A stretch of 64,000 nucleotides of DNA. Source: an uncultured SAR86 cluster bacterium. GTDB taxonomy: Bacteria; Pseudomonadota; Gammaproteobacteria; Magnimaribacterales; D2472. Where the stretch lies: positions 1-64,000 of the forward strand of contig CACECP010000005.1 of assembly GCA_902558095.1 (NCBI GenBank), in the 5' to 3' direction. Below, in pieces: positions 20,508-31,232 of the stretch. How positions within the stretch are numbered: position 1 is the first letter of the stretch; every line of letters starts with the position of its first letter. The notes beneath the pieces were generated by a model. The model was given only the letters and a program-made list of their open reading frames with translations, was not told the DNA's origin and searched no databases. A program made the position numbers and the translations under genes.

Positions 20508-22426
20508 TTTTTAATTCTTTACTCATTGCTAACAGAGGAGAAATTGCGTGCAGGATAATAAAAACTGCAAAAGAGATGGGAATAAGGTCTATTGCTGTTT
20601 ATGTTGATGCTGATAAAGATGCACTATTTGTTAAAGAAGCTGACGAATCTATAAGGCTAGATGATGGTGGTTATTTAGATTCTAAAGAAATTATAAGTGC
20701 AGCTAAAAAATCAGGTGCTCAAGCAATACATCCTGGATATGGGTTCTTATCAGAGAATGCCTCTTTTGCAAGAAAAGTAAAAAAAGAGGGTATTGTTTGG
20801 GTTGGGCCCTCTCCGCATGTAATATCAGTAATGGGTGATAAATTAAAAGCAAAAGAGCTCGCTATAAAAGCTAATGTGCCTACCCTTCCAATGACTTCAA
20901 AACCTTCTGAGGCAAAGACCATAGGCTATCCATTACTAATAAAAGCTGCTGCTGGAGGTGGTGGCAAAGGTATGCGAATTGTTGAAAAAGAAAAAGATTT
21001 GAAAGAATCTATTTCAAGTGCTCAAAGGGAAGCAAAAAATGGTTTTAACGATGACAGAATATTCATTGAAAGATACGTTGAAAAATCTAGACATATAGAA
21101 ATTCAAATTCTTGGAGATTCAAATGGGAATGTAGTTCACCTTGGTGAGAGAGAATGCTCAATTCAAAGAAGACATCAAAAAATTATTGAAGAATCTCCTT
21201 CTCCTAGAATTTCTAAAGATACTAGAAAAAAAATGGGGGAAGCTGCTGTAAAGCTAGCTAAAAAAATTAAATATGAATCCGCTGGAACTGTCGAATTTCT
21301 TTTTGATGATAAAACTGAAGAATTTTGGTTCTTAGAAGTCAATACTAGATTACAGGTAGAACACCCCGTTACCGAAGAAGTTACCGGTATTGATTTAGTA
21401 TGTGAACAACTAAAAATTGCAAGAGGTGAAACATTGGGCTTCAATCAAAATGAAATATCATTTAGTGGTTCCTCTATAGAAGCTAGGCTTTATGCTGAAG
21501 ATCCCAACAATGAATTTCTTCCTGAAATTGGGACATTAATTGCATTTGAAAAAAGCAAATCTGCTGATGCTAGATGGGACACAGGCGTGATGAAAGGTAC
21601 TATTGTGGGTACTGATTTTGATCCCATGCTTGCAAAAGTTATTTCATTTGCACCTAATAGAATAGATGCTGCTAGTAAGTTAGCAAAGGCACTTGAGTCT
21701 GCGCATATTGGAGGAGTAAAAACAAATAGAGATTTTTTGATCAACTGCTTAAAATCTCCTGAGTTTATTAAAGGCAATACCACTACTGATTTTATTGAAA
21801 GAGTTAATCCGAATAGAAAATTAATAATAGACAAGGATGGATTAAATCATGTGACTGCCATTGCAGCTCTATGGATTCAAATGAAAAATAGAAATGAGGC
21901 CAAAGTTGCAAAATTTATGCCAACTGGATGGACAAATGGAAGGCTGCCAAAACAAAAAATAATATTTGAATATGAAGGTCAAGAACTAAAAGTTGAATAT
22001 ATTCAAGATAGAAATGGTCAGTTTATTTTTTCAGACAATAAAATTGGACAAATTTATTCCTCAGATAACGACACAATTGATGTTATGTACGATGGCAAAA
22101 GGCATTCTTCAAAAATAACTTTATCTGGAAGTAATATCCTAGTACATATGCCTTTTGGAGATGTATTATTATTTATAAAACCAAAATTCAAGATTCCTGG
22201 ATTGGAGGTTGCAGCTGGTGGACTTGTAGCCCCAATGCCAGGAAAGGTTATTGATATAAAAGTAAAAAAAGGTAAAAAAGTAAAAGCTGGTGATACTCTC
22301 GTTATTCTTGAGGCTATGAAAATGGAACATTCTATTAAAGCATCAGAAAACGGTGTAGTTTCTGAACTTTTAATTTCAATAAACGATCAAGTTGAAAATG
22401 GCGCTCTTCTTATGGTGGTTAAGTAA
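20504..22426 (+). CDS. Acyl-CoA carboxylase biotin carboxylase/BCCP (alpha) subunit
   Basis: 640 aa; LLIANRGEIACRIIKTAKEMGI, GGGGKGMRIV, EVNTRLQVEHPVTEEVTGIDLV, biotinylation motif ILEAMKMEHSI. Confidence 0.93.
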   Translation: MIFNSLLIANRGEIACRIIKTAKEMGIRSIAVYVDADKDALFVKEADESIRLDDGGYLDSKEIISAAKKSGAQAIHPGYGFLSENASFARKVKKEGIVWVGPSPHVISVMGDKLKAKELAIKANVPTLPMTSKPSEAKTIGYPLLIKAAAGGGGKGMRIVEKEKDLKESISSAQREAKNGFNDDRIFIERYVEKSRHIEIQILGDSNGNVVHLGERECSIQRRHQKIIEESPSPRISKDTRKKMGEAAVKLAKKIKYESAGTVEFLFDDKTEEFWFLEVNTRLQVEHPVTEEVTGIDLVCEQLKIARGETLGFNQNEISFSGSSIEARLYAEDPNNEFLPEIGTLIAFEKSKSADARWDTGVMKGTIVGTDFDPMLAKVISFAPNRIDAASKLAKALESAHIGGVKTNRDFLINCLKSPEFIKGNTTTDFIERVNPNRKLIIDKDGLNHVTAIAALWIQMKNRNEAKVAKFMPTGWTNGRLPKQKIIFEYEGQELKVEYIQDRNGQFIFSDNKIGQIYSSDNDTIDVMYDGKRHSSKITLSGSNILVHMPFGDVLLFIKPKFKIPGLEVAAGGLVAPMPGKVIDIKVKKGKKVKAGDTLVILEAMKMEHSIKASENGVVSELLISINDQVENGALLMVVK

Positions 22427-22429
22427 TTA

Positions 22430-23038
22430 ATGATGCAAAAGGTTGAATATCAAAATAATTTAACAAATAAAAGGACAAAAATTTACACAAAAAAGCATCA
22501 TGAAACTATTGAAGATCTTGAGAAATTGCTTGAAAAAGGAGTTCCTGATTTAACAATGTCTGAGATTGCTTCAAAATTAAAAATTTCACTAAGAACTTTA
22601 TACGAAATCGCTCCAAGCAAAGATCAGCTTATATTAATGACAATGGATAATATTTTAAAAAGACTGGGTAAACATGCTCTTGATTCAGTATCAAATATTC
22701 AATCTCCAATAGAAAAATTGGAACAATATTTAATCATAGTAAATCAAGCTGTAGGTCCTAAATTCAATATTTTTTTAAAAGATATTGAAAAAATTAATGG
22801 CTCAAAAAAAATGGCAGACTATCATGAAAATTTTATTTCTAACTACACACAAAAATTGTTGGATGATGCAGTTAAAATAAATGAAATAAAAAAAATTGAT
22901 ACAAAAGCATTTTCAATACTTTTAGGTGGTATAGGGAGAGAGTTTTTAAAAGAAAAAAATAGATTTTTAATTAGCAATTCTCCAGAAGAATCTGCAAACT
23001 CAATAACCAGCATTATTTTAAACGGCATAAAAAACTAA
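22430..23038 (+). CDS. TetR/AcrR family transcriptional regulator
   Basis: 202 aa; N-terminal HTH LTMSEIASKLKISLRTLYEIAPSKDQLI. Confidence 0.8.
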   Translation: MMQKVEYQNNLTNKRTKIYTKKHHETIEDLEKLLEKGVPDLTMSEIASKLKISLRTLYEIAPSKDQLILMTMDNILKRLGKHALDSVSNIQSPIEKLEQYLIIVNQAVGPKFNIFLKDIEKINGSKKMADYHENFISNYTQKLLDDAVKINEIKKIDTKAFSILLGGIGREFLKEKNRFLISNSPEESANSITSIILNGIKN

Positions 23039-24811
23039 ATGAGTAAAGAGGTTATAAAAATTGCTAATTGTAGTGGTTACTATGGTGACAAATTATCTGC
23101 AGCCAAAGAATTGGTGGATGGAGGGCCAATTGATGTGCTTACTGGAGATTACTTAGCAGAACTTACAATGGCAATTTTATATGGTCAAAAAATTCAAAGA
23201 GGTGAAGATAAAGGATATGTTGGTACATTTTTGAAACAAATTAAAGATGTAGCAGCTAGTTGTAAAGAGAAGAATATCAAAATTGTAAGTAATGCAGGTG
23301 GACTTAACCCAAGCTCAATGGCACATGAGATTGAACAAATTTTGAATGATTTATCTATAGACCTAAAGGTTGCTTACATTGATGGTGATGATTTAATGCC
23401 AAGAATGAGTGAGCTTCAAGAAAACGGTGAAAGTTTCATAAATATTGAAAAAGAAATAGCCTTATATGAATCGGGTTGTAATCCTTTAACTGCAAATGCT
23501 TACTTGGGTGCCTGGGGAATTAAAGAAGCTCTAGATAATAATGCAGATATTGTTGTTTGTCCTAGAGTAACAGATGCTGCTGTGGTAATTGGTCCTGCTG
23601 CATGGAAGTTCAATTGGCAAAGAGATGATTATGATTCGCTCGCTGGAGCCTTAGCTGCAGGTCATATTATAGAGTGTGGATGTCAAGCAACGGGTGGTAA
23701 TTATGCTTTTTTTAAAGAAATCAAAAGTTTTGATAATGTGGGATATCCGATTGCAGAAATTCAAAAGGACGGAAGTTTTTATATTACAAAACATCCCGGG
23801 ACTGGAGGCCTAGTGTCAAAAGGCACTGTTACAGCTCAGCTTTTATATGAAATAAGCTCTCCGGCTTATATCAATCCAGATGTAGTGGCACATTTTGATA
23901 CATTAAAGATTAAAGATATTGAGAAAGATAGAGTATACGTATCAGGTTGCAGAGGTAGCTCGCCACCAAAAGATCATAAAGTCTGTATAAATTTATCAAG
24001 TGGGTTTAGAAATGGAATGGAGATTATTCTCACAGGTCTTGATATAGAAGAAAAAGCAAAAGTATTTACAAATACATTATTTAATTCAGTCGGAGGTAAA
24101 GAGCAATTTGATGAAGTATCGATTAAGCTTCACAGAACAGATAAAGATGATGCTAAAACAAATGAAGAGGCAATGGCTTCATTAGCAATATCGGTAAAAT
24201 CTAAAGATCCTGATTTAGTGGGTAGACTTTTTAGTGCCAAAATTATTGAACTCGCGTTATCAAATATACCTGGGTTCTTTGCACAAGGCAGTGTTAAATC
24301 TAGCGGTCCAGTAATTAAGTATTGGCCTGCTCTTATAAATAGTAAATATATAAAAGAAATAGTGCATATTAATGGAAAAAATATAGAGGTGATACCAACT
24401 AGCCAATTAAACCTTGAAGATATTTATTATCAAAAAGAGCCAATCAAGATTGAAAAAATTGATATCAAAGATGAAAAAGAAATATATTTTGGTGAGATAT
24501 TTGGAACCAGATCTGGTGATAAAGGTGGTTGCGCAAATCTAGGAGTATGGGCTAAGAATTCTCAAACTTTTTCATTTTTATATAATTTTTTGACTATAGA
24601 TAGGCTGAAAGATTTATTACCTGATCTGAGAGAATTTAAAATTGAAAGATATGAATTATCAAATATAAAATCTCTTAATTTCTATATTTATGACATATTA
24701 CAAGACGGTGTTTCTTCTAATGATAGAAAAGATGGTCAGGCTAAATCATTAGGTGAATATTTAAGGGCCAAAAAAATAAAAGTTCCTCAAAGCATAATTG
24801 GAGATTTATAA
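23039..24811 (+). CDS. atuA: Acyclic terpene utilization AtuA family protein (DUF1446)
   Basis: 590 aa; KIANCSGYYGDKLSAAKELVDGGPIDVLTGDYLAELTMAILYGQK; C-terminal RSGDKGGCANLGVWA. Confidence 0.85.
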   Translation: MSKEVIKIANCSGYYGDKLSAAKELVDGGPIDVLTGDYLAELTMAILYGQKIQRGEDKGYVGTFLKQIKDVAASCKEKNIKIVSNAGGLNPSSMAHEIEQILNDLSIDLKVAYIDGDDLMPRMSELQENGESFINIEKEIALYESGCNPLTANAYLGAWGIKEALDNNADIVVCPRVTDAAVVIGPAAWKFNWQRDDYDSLAGALAAGHIIECGCQATGGNYAFFKEIKSFDNVGYPIAEIQKDGSFYITKHPGTGGLVSKGTVTAQLLYEISSPAYINPDVVAHFDTLKIKDIEKDRVYVSGCRGSSPPKDHKVCINLSSGFRNGMEIILTGLDIEEKAKVFTNTLFNSVGGKEQFDEVSIKLHRTDKDDAKTNEEAMASLAISVKSKDPDLVGRLFSAKIIELALSNIPGFFAQGSVKSSGPVIKYWPALINSKYIKEIVHINGKNIEVIPTSQLNLEDIYYQKEPIKIEKIDIKDEKEIYFGEIFGTRSGDKGGCANLGVWAKNSQTFSFLYNFLTIDRLKDLLPDLREFKIERYELSNIKSLNFYIYDILQDGVSSNDRKDGQAKSLGEYLRAKKIKVPQSIIGDL

Positions 24812-24812
24812 A

Positions 24813-25598
24813 ATGAAAAAACTTTCTTTAGAAGGCCTGAAATTCTCAGCTACAAAGATAAACATAAAAAATAAAATCATGACAATCACACTTGATAGGC
24901 CTGAAAAAAAGAATGCTTTAAATAACGTAATGATGAATGAGATTAACTATGCATTAGCTTATGCAAAACAAGAAAAAGCTATAAGAGTAGTTATTTTTGC
25001 AGCTAATGGTGATGTTTTTTGTGCAGGTGCAGATTTATCAAGAACAGATAGTGATTCCAATGTTCCTAAGCTTGAAAATTCAGATGATATAAGCCTCTCT
25101 TTAAGACATCTTTATAAACCTGTAATATGTAAGATTCAAGGGCCAGTTCTTGCCGGTGCTCTTTTGATTGTAGCTAATTCTACTCATGCGATTGCGATTA
25201 ATGAAGCAACTTTTTCAGCACCAGAAATTCATAGGGGATTATGGCCGTTTATGGTTATGGCAGGTTTATTCAGAGTAATGCCCAAAAGAGCAGGACTTGA
25301 CTTTATCATGAGGGGTAAACCGATTGATTCAAAAAAAGCTGAGGAATGGGGTCTAATTAATGAATCTGTTAAAAAAGAGGAAATTGATAAAAAAGTTGAT
25401 AAACTAGCAATGGAACTTGCAAGTTTAGCTCCAGAGACAATGAAATTTGGTCTCGAGGCTTACGAAAAACAAGATTCAAAAAGCTTTGACGAAGCACTTC
25501 CTTATTTAAAAAAACAAATAGCAAAATGTTTTGAAGGAGAGGATGCAAAAGAAGGCATATCAGCTTTTCTTGAAAAAAGAAAACCAAATTGGGATTAA
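24813..25598 (+). CDS. Enoyl-CoA hydratase/isomerase family protein
   Basis: ORF track starts at TTG 24798; ATG 24813 preferred. MTITLDRPEKKNALNNVMMNEI, AANGDVFCAGADLS. Confidence 0.88.
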   Translation: MKKLSLEGLKFSATKINIKNKIMTITLDRPEKKNALNNVMMNEINYALAYAKQEKAIRVVIFAANGDVFCAGADLSRTDSDSNVPKLENSDDISLSLRHLYKPVICKIQGPVLAGALLIVANSTHAIAINEATFSAPEIHRGLWPFMVMAGLFRVMPKRAGLDFIMRGKPIDSKKAEEWGLINESVKKEEIDKKVDKLAMELASLAPETMKFGLEAYEKQDSKSFDEALPYLKKQIAKCFEGEDAKEGISAFLEKRKPNWD

Positions 25599-25610
25599 TT
25601 AGGTAATATT

Positions 25611-26837
25611 ATGGATTTAAATTTTGGGTCTAAATATAAAGATTTTAGAAATGAAGTAAGAGACTTTTGTAAAAAGTATTCGGGTGTTCATTTAGAGTCC
25701 TCTAAAGTTCCATTATCATCAGAGAAATCTAAATCTGGTGAAATTAAAATGAAAAGGTCAGATTGGCAAAAACTTCTTATAAAAAAAGGTTTTTTTGCTA
25801 GGTCTATCCCAAAAGAATATGGTGGTTATGGCGGCGAAATCGATCTTATTAAAAGCAGAATTATTGCAGAAGAATTTGCAAAAACAAATACACCTCCTCC
25901 AATGGGTGGCCAGGGAATTGATATGCTGGTCCCCACTCTTTTAGAGCTTGGAACTGAAGAACAAAAACAAAAATACATAGAGCCAACATTAAATGGTGAA
26001 ATTATTTGGTGCCAAGGATATTCTGAACCCAATGCTGGAAGTGATCTAGCAAGTCTTCAGACTAAAGCAGAGCTAATTAATGGTAATTGGGTTATTAACG
26101 GGCAAAAAATTTGGACAAGCACTGCTCAATATTCTCAAATGATGTTCTGTTTAGTAAGAACAGAGCCTGAAGCTCCTAAACATGCAGGAATAAGTTATAT
26201 ATTAATTCCAATGGATACTCCTGGAATTGAAATAAGGCCATTGGTGGATATGACACTAAATGCTGGATTCAACGAAGTGTTTTTCACAGATGTAACAGTC
26301 CCTGAAGAAAATATTGTTGGTAAAAGAGGAGAAGGTTGGGCTGTGGCAAATGCAACACTTGGTCATGAAAGGGGTTCACTCTCCGATCCTAATGCGATGA
26401 TGAATAGATTGAATTCGCTTATTGAAAGGATGAGGCATGAAACCATAAATGGCGAAAAAATTATTGATAATGAAGTGTATAGAGATAACTTAATGAAGAT
26501 TCAAGCTAAAGTAATTGCATTCCAATCCAATTCTTTGAGGGTTTTATCAGCAAAGTTAAATAATAACCAAGATGTAAAAATAGCTAGAATGTTACAAAAA
26601 CTTGTAGGAACAGAGCTAAGACACGAACTTGAAGGTTTCGCAGTAGATATTATGGGTGAGTTAGGCACACTCTACGAAAATAGTCCTAATTTGAGAGATG
26701 GTGGCTCGTGGCAAGTAGGATATATGTATTTTCTTGGTTTGATAATTGGTGGTGGAACAAGCCAAATACAAAAAAATATTATTTCTGAAAGAGGTCTTGG
26801 AATGCCCAAAGAACCAAAGGTTCAAAAAGGAGCTTAA
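25611..26837 (+). CDS. Acyl-CoA dehydrogenase
   Basis: 408 aa; WCQGYSEPNAGSDLASLQTKAE, GGGTSQIQKNIISERGLGMP. Confidence 0.9.
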   Translation: MDLNFGSKYKDFRNEVRDFCKKYSGVHLESSKVPLSSEKSKSGEIKMKRSDWQKLLIKKGFFARSIPKEYGGYGGEIDLIKSRIIAEEFAKTNTPPPMGGQGIDMLVPTLLELGTEEQKQKYIEPTLNGEIIWCQGYSEPNAGSDLASLQTKAELINGNWVINGQKIWTSTAQYSQMMFCLVRTEPEAPKHAGISYILIPMDTPGIEIRPLVDMTLNAGFNEVFFTDVTVPEENIVGKRGEGWAVANATLGHERGSLSDPNAMMNRLNSLIERMRHETINGEKIIDNEVYRDNLMKIQAKVIAFQSNSLRVLSAKLNNNQDVKIARMLQKLVGTELRHELEGFAVDIMGELGTLYENSPNLRDGGSWQVGYMYFLGLIIGGGTSQIQKNIISERGLGMPKEPKVQKGA

Positions 26838-26838
26838 A

Positions 26839-27927
26839 ATGTATTTTGGATTATCAGAAGATCAAATTTTTTTTCAAGATAATGTAAAAAAATTTCTATC
26901 TGAGCAAGCTCCTCTAGATCTTATTAGAGAGATAGCTGAAGATAAAGAATCTAAAATTAAAGATAAACTTCATCAAGGTATAAAAAATCTTGGTATTAAT
27001 AATATTTTAATTCCAGAGGAAAATGGTGGCCTGGGTTTAGATTTACTATTTGCAGTAGCAATAAGTCAAAGTATTGGCTCATGTATTGGGCCACTTCCAT
27101 TTGCTGGTTCATATGTCATTGCTCCCATTGCTATTGAACATGGAGCCAATCAGGAGCAAAAAGATAGACTATTTGAAGGAATGTCTAATAATTCTATTAA
27201 CTTTGCCATTGGATTTTCGGATTACTTTGGCTCTAGAGATTCAAGCAGTCTAAAGTTTTCAGATGATAAGGTAAGTGGGAGAACATTATTTGTTTTAGAT
27301 TCTGAATATGCCTCTCATGTAATGCTATGTAATGATGAAGGTCAGATTGGAATAGTTTCACTGAATTCCAAGGGAATAGACTCTATAGAACTAACAACAG
27401 TTGATAAGACAAGAGCTTTTAAAGAAATGCATTTTAAAGATACTCCTATAGAAATTTTAGAAAATTCAAAAAAATCATTTAATGCTATTGAAAAATCAAT
27501 AGATGCAGGAAGAATCGTTATTGCGGCTGATTCAGTTGGAGCATCTCAGTCCATGATTGATAAAGCAGTTGAGTATTCAAAAGAAAGAAAGCAATTTAAT
27601 AGAGTAATTGGAAGCTTTCAAGCTGTTAAACATATGTGTGCTGAAATGACAGCTGAGTTAGAGCCATGTAATGCGCTTATTTGGCATGCAGCTCACAGCT
27701 TTGATAATAATGAAAGTAATGCAAGATTAATGGCATGTCATGCAAAATCTCATGTTTCTGAGGTATCAAAAATGGTATCAAAAAAATCTACTGAAGTTCA
27801 TGGAGGCATGGGGTTTACTGATCTTTTAGGCTTACACTATTGGTTTAAAAGAATTGGTCTTAATAGACATATTTTGGGTTCTCCTGAAATAGTAAGAAAA
27901 GAAGCAGCAAAAGTACAAGGTTTATAA
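26839..27927 (+). CDS. Acyl-CoA dehydrogenase
   Basis: ORF track extends to 26746, overlapping the previous gene; ATG at 26839 after AAAGGAGC gives MYFGLSEDQIFFQDNVKKF. Contains RKQFNRVIGSFQAVKHMCAEM, HGGMGFTD. Confidence 0.88.
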   Translation: MYFGLSEDQIFFQDNVKKFLSEQAPLDLIREIAEDKESKIKDKLHQGIKNLGINNILIPEENGGLGLDLLFAVAISQSIGSCIGPLPFAGSYVIAPIAIEHGANQEQKDRLFEGMSNNSINFAIGFSDYFGSRDSSSLKFSDDKVSGRTLFVLDSEYASHVMLCNDEGQIGIVSLNSKGIDSIELTTVDKTRAFKEMHFKDTPIEILENSKKSFNAIEKSIDAGRIVIAADSVGASQSMIDKAVEYSKERKQFNRVIGSFQAVKHMCAEMTAELEPCNALIWHAAHSFDNNESNARLMACHAKSHVSEVSKMVSKKSTEVHGGMGFTDLLGLHYWFKRIGLNRHILGSPEIVRKEAAKVQGL

Positions 27928-27932
27928 AATCT

Positions 27933-29972
27933 ATGAAATATTTATATTTACTTGTTTCTATTTTAACGATTGGGATTTCAGCTTCCAATTATGAATCAAT
28001 TCATATCAGTGAAAATAAAAAAAATTTAAGTAAAGAAATTTATTCGATTTTAAAAAGAGATCACTTTGAAGCGAGATTTGATAAGACTGATTTTAATGAA
28101 AGATATATTCAAGCGATTATAGATAAACTTGATAAAAATAAAAATTATTTTACTTTAGATGAAGTAAATCATTTTATAGAAAAATCAAGATTTCAAAATG
28201 ATGATGATTTTAATATAGAACTTGGATACGAGTTAATAAATCTGTACTTCAAAAAACTAATATTATTTACAGAATATCAAATTGAATTAACTAAAAATAA
28301 TAGTTTTGATTTTAATAAAGAGGAGTATTTAGATATTTATTATGAAGATAATCAATGGGCTCTCTCTATCGATGATCTTAAGGAACAATGGAGATTAGAA
28401 ACAAAAAATGATTTGTTAATAGCACAAACCTCAGATTCATCAAGTTCTGAACCTAATAATGATCTAATAAAAAGATATGAAAATAGAATTAGGAGAGTAA
28501 ATCAGCAAAAAGAAGAAGATATCTTTTCGCTTGCTATAAATGTTTTAAGTAATCAATTTGACCCACACTCTTCATACTTATCTCCAAGATCTGCTGAAGA
28601 TTTTGATTTAAATATGAGTCTTAAGCTTGATGGCATAGGAGCTTTGCTTGGAGTTGAAGATGACTATACAAAAATAATAAGCTTAGTTGCAGGTGGTCCT
28701 GCTGAAAAATCTGGAAAGATAAAGCCAGAAGATAGAATTTCTAAGATAAGACAGCAAGATGAAGAGGAGTTTGTTGACGTTGTTGGCTGGAGAATAGATG
28801 AAGTTGTTGATTTAATTAGAGGTGAAGCAGGCTCTGAAGTAGAAATAGAGTTCATATCTTTCAATTCGGAGACTGATGCAAGGAAATTAATTACATTAAA
28901 AAGAGAAGAAATAAAATTAGAAGATAGGGCTGCAAAGTCAGAAGTAATTGAAATAAACAATAATAAGATTGGGATAATAGATCTCCCCTCATTTTATATA
29001 GACTTTGATGAATATCAGAAAGGAAATAAAAATTTTAAAAGTAGCAGCAAAGATATAAGAAATATACTTGAAGACTTCAACTCAACTAAAGTAGATGCCG
29101 TAATACTTGATTTAAGAAACAATGGCGGCGGAGCATTAATTGAAGCTAATAGAATCATAGGCCTTTTTGTCTCTTCAGGACCCACTGTCCAAGTAAAACA
29201 AAAAAGAGGTTATATACAATATTATGGTGATCGTAAAGCTGTTCAAGTTTGGAGTAAGCCATTAATTGTACTAGTAAATAGATATTCTGCATCTGCATCT
29301 GAGATTGTTGCGGGAGCGATTCAAGATTACCGGAGAGGTTTAATAGTTGGACATAGGACATTTGGAAAAGGAACAGTTCAAAGTTTAGAAAACCTTTCTG
29401 AAGGGCAAATTAAGATCACTGAATCAAAATATTACAGAGTGAACGGAATGAGTACACAAAACAAAGGAGTCGTTCCTGATATAGAGCTTCCTAGTACTTG
29501 GGATATCAATACAGTTGGTGAAAGCTCTTATCCAACTGCGCTTTCTTGGGATGTTATAAGACCATATCAACATAAGAAGTTTAAAATGGATAACGAATTA
29601 ATTAATGAGGTGGTTGAACAATATGAGTATCGATTAAGCGACGAACCAAATCTAAATTACCTCAAAAAAATAAGAAATAGATACGATTTAAATAAAAATA
29701 AAAAACTTTTGAGTTTAAACGTTGAAGATAGAGAATTGCAAAAAGAATTAAGAAAAGATTGGCTTTTAAAGATTGAAAATGAAAGAAGATTGGCAATTGG
29801 CTTAAATACCTTTGTTACATATGATGAACTAGAAGAATTTAATGAAAAAGAAGACATTAATAGTAATAATGCAATCAATTTAAAGACAGATTATCAACTA
29901 TTGGAAACAGCAAACATAATGAATGATTTTTTAAATTTAAATAAAAAAACTATATTATCTTCAATTGAATAA
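27933..29972 (+). CDS. prc: Carboxy-terminal processing (tail-specific) protease
   Basis: 679 aa; SNQFDPHSSYLSPRSAEDF, PDZ region, catalytic VNRYSASASEIVAGAIQDYRRGLIVGHRTFGKGTVQ. Confidence 0.93.
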   Translation: MKYLYLLVSILTIGISASNYESIHISENKKNLSKEIYSILKRDHFEARFDKTDFNERYIQAIIDKLDKNKNYFTLDEVNHFIEKSRFQNDDDFNIELGYELINLYFKKLILFTEYQIELTKNNSFDFNKEEYLDIYYEDNQWALSIDDLKEQWRLETKNDLLIAQTSDSSSSEPNNDLIKRYENRIRRVNQQKEEDIFSLAINVLSNQFDPHSSYLSPRSAEDFDLNMSLKLDGIGALLGVEDDYTKIISLVAGGPAEKSGKIKPEDRISKIRQQDEEEFVDVVGWRIDEVVDLIRGEAGSEVEIEFISFNSETDARKLITLKREEIKLEDRAAKSEVIEINNNKIGIIDLPSFYIDFDEYQKGNKNFKSSSKDIRNILEDFNSTKVDAVILDLRNNGGGALIEANRIIGLFVSSGPTVQVKQKRGYIQYYGDRKAVQVWSKPLIVLVNRYSASASEIVAGAIQDYRRGLIVGHRTFGKGTVQSLENLSEGQIKITESKYYRVNGMSTQNKGVVPDIELPSTWDINTVGESSYPTALSWDVIRPYQHKKFKMDNELINEVVEQYEYRLSDEPNLNYLKKIRNRYDLNKNKKLLSLNVEDRELQKELRKDWLLKIENERRLAIGLNTFVTYDELEEFNEKEDINSNNAINLKTDYQLLETANIMNDFLNLNKKTILSSIE

Positions 29973-29974
29973 AT

Positions 29975-30787
29975 ATGAAAATTGTATCTTTTAACATAAA
30001 TAGCATTCGTGCGAGACTCCATCAAATTGAGCACTTAAGGGATAGCATTAATCCTGATATTATTGGTCTTCAGGAAACTAAAGTTAATGATCCAGACTTT
30101 CCAATAGAGTCTATTAATAATATCGGATATCACGTCGAGTATCATGGACAAAAGGGTCACTATGGTGTTGCCATCTTGAGTAAAATAAAACCCCTGCAGA
30201 CAGTCAAGGGTTTTAAAAATGATACAGAAGACGATCAAAAAAGATTTATACAATCAACATTTAAGTTCGCTGATAATGAATTGGTTATTATGAATGGCTA
30301 TTTTCCTCAAGGAGAAAATATAAAACACGAAACAAAATTTCCAAAAAAAATAAAATTTTATAAAGATCTTAAAGAGCACATAATTGATATTAAAAAAAAT
30401 CATAATAATTTAATTGTTATGGGAGATTTCAATGTGTCCCCAAAAGATATTGATATCGGAATAGGCGAACAAAATGCTAAAAGATGGTTAAGAGATGGCA
30501 AAACATCATTTCAACCAGAAGAAAGAGAGATGTGGAACAGCATTAGAGACTTAGGGTTTGTAGATACCTGGAGAATAATATATCCAGATGATTCAAGAAC
30601 ATATTCTTGGTTTGATTATAGGTCAAGAATGTTTGACCAAAATCCAAAGAGAGGCTTGAGAATAGATCATATTATGCTTTCAGATAATCTTAAAGATTCT
30701 ATTAATGCTGTTGGAATTGATTATCATGCGCGTGCAATGGAAAAGCCCTCAGATCATTGTCCTATATGGCTAGATCTAAATGAATGA
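29975..30787 (+). CDS. xthA: Exodeoxyribonuclease III
   Basis: 270 aa; KIVSFNINSIRARLHQIE, IIGLQETKVNDPDFP, GDFNVSPKDIDIG, SDHCPIWLDL. Confidence 0.93.
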   Translation: MKIVSFNINSIRARLHQIEHLRDSINPDIIGLQETKVNDPDFPIESINNIGYHVEYHGQKGHYGVAILSKIKPLQTVKGFKNDTEDDQKRFIQSTFKFADNELVIMNGYFPQGENIKHETKFPKKIKFYKDLKEHIIDIKKNHNNLIVMGDFNVSPKDIDIGIGEQNAKRWLRDGKTSFQPEEREMWNSIRDLGFVDTWRIIYPDDSRTYSWFDYRSRMFDQNPKRGLRIDHIMLSDNLKDSINAVGIDYHARAMEKPSDHCPIWLDLNE

Positions 30788-31232
30788 AATAATATTTAAA
30801 ACTCCAACGAACCAAAAAGAATTTAAAGAGTACGACTTATTTAGATGGAAGATTCTTCGCAAACCGATTGGTAAAAATATAAGTTCCTTAAAAGATAAGT
30901 TTGAAAAGTCAGCATTTCATTTAATAGGTATCAAAAAAGAAGAAATTGTTGCCTGTGGTCGACTTCATTTTAATAATAAGGATGAAGCTCAAGTTAGATA
31001 TATGGCCGTTGCGCAAAATTTACAGGGGATTGGTATCGGTAAAGAGGTTCTAAGGTTACTTGAAAAAAATGCAAAAAAAAATAATGCAAAGAAAATTGTC
31101 CTTAATGCCAGAGACCATGCGATAGATTTTTATAAAGTTTCAGGCTATAAAATAGTAAAAAAATATTATGGTTCAGATACAGACATTCCACATACCACAA
31201 TGGAAAAAAATATATCTACCTTCTCAAGCTAA
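30780..31232 (+). CDS. GNAT family N-acetyltransferase
   Basis: 150 aa; YMAVAQNLQGIGIGKEVLRLLEKNAKKN acetyl-CoA binding motif. Confidence 0.85.
   Translation: MNEIIFKTPTNQKEFKEYDLFRWKILRKPIGKNISSLKDKFEKSAFHLIGIKKEEIVACGRLHFNNKDEAQVRYMAVAQNLQGIGIGKEVLRLLEKNAKKNNAKKIVLNARDHAIDFYKVSGYKIVKKYYGSDTDIPHTTMEKNISTFSS

Noticed and set aside
21175-21834. Antisense ORFs opposite the biotin carboxylase gene
   Set aside because: Shadow frames; the sense-strand protein is unambiguous.
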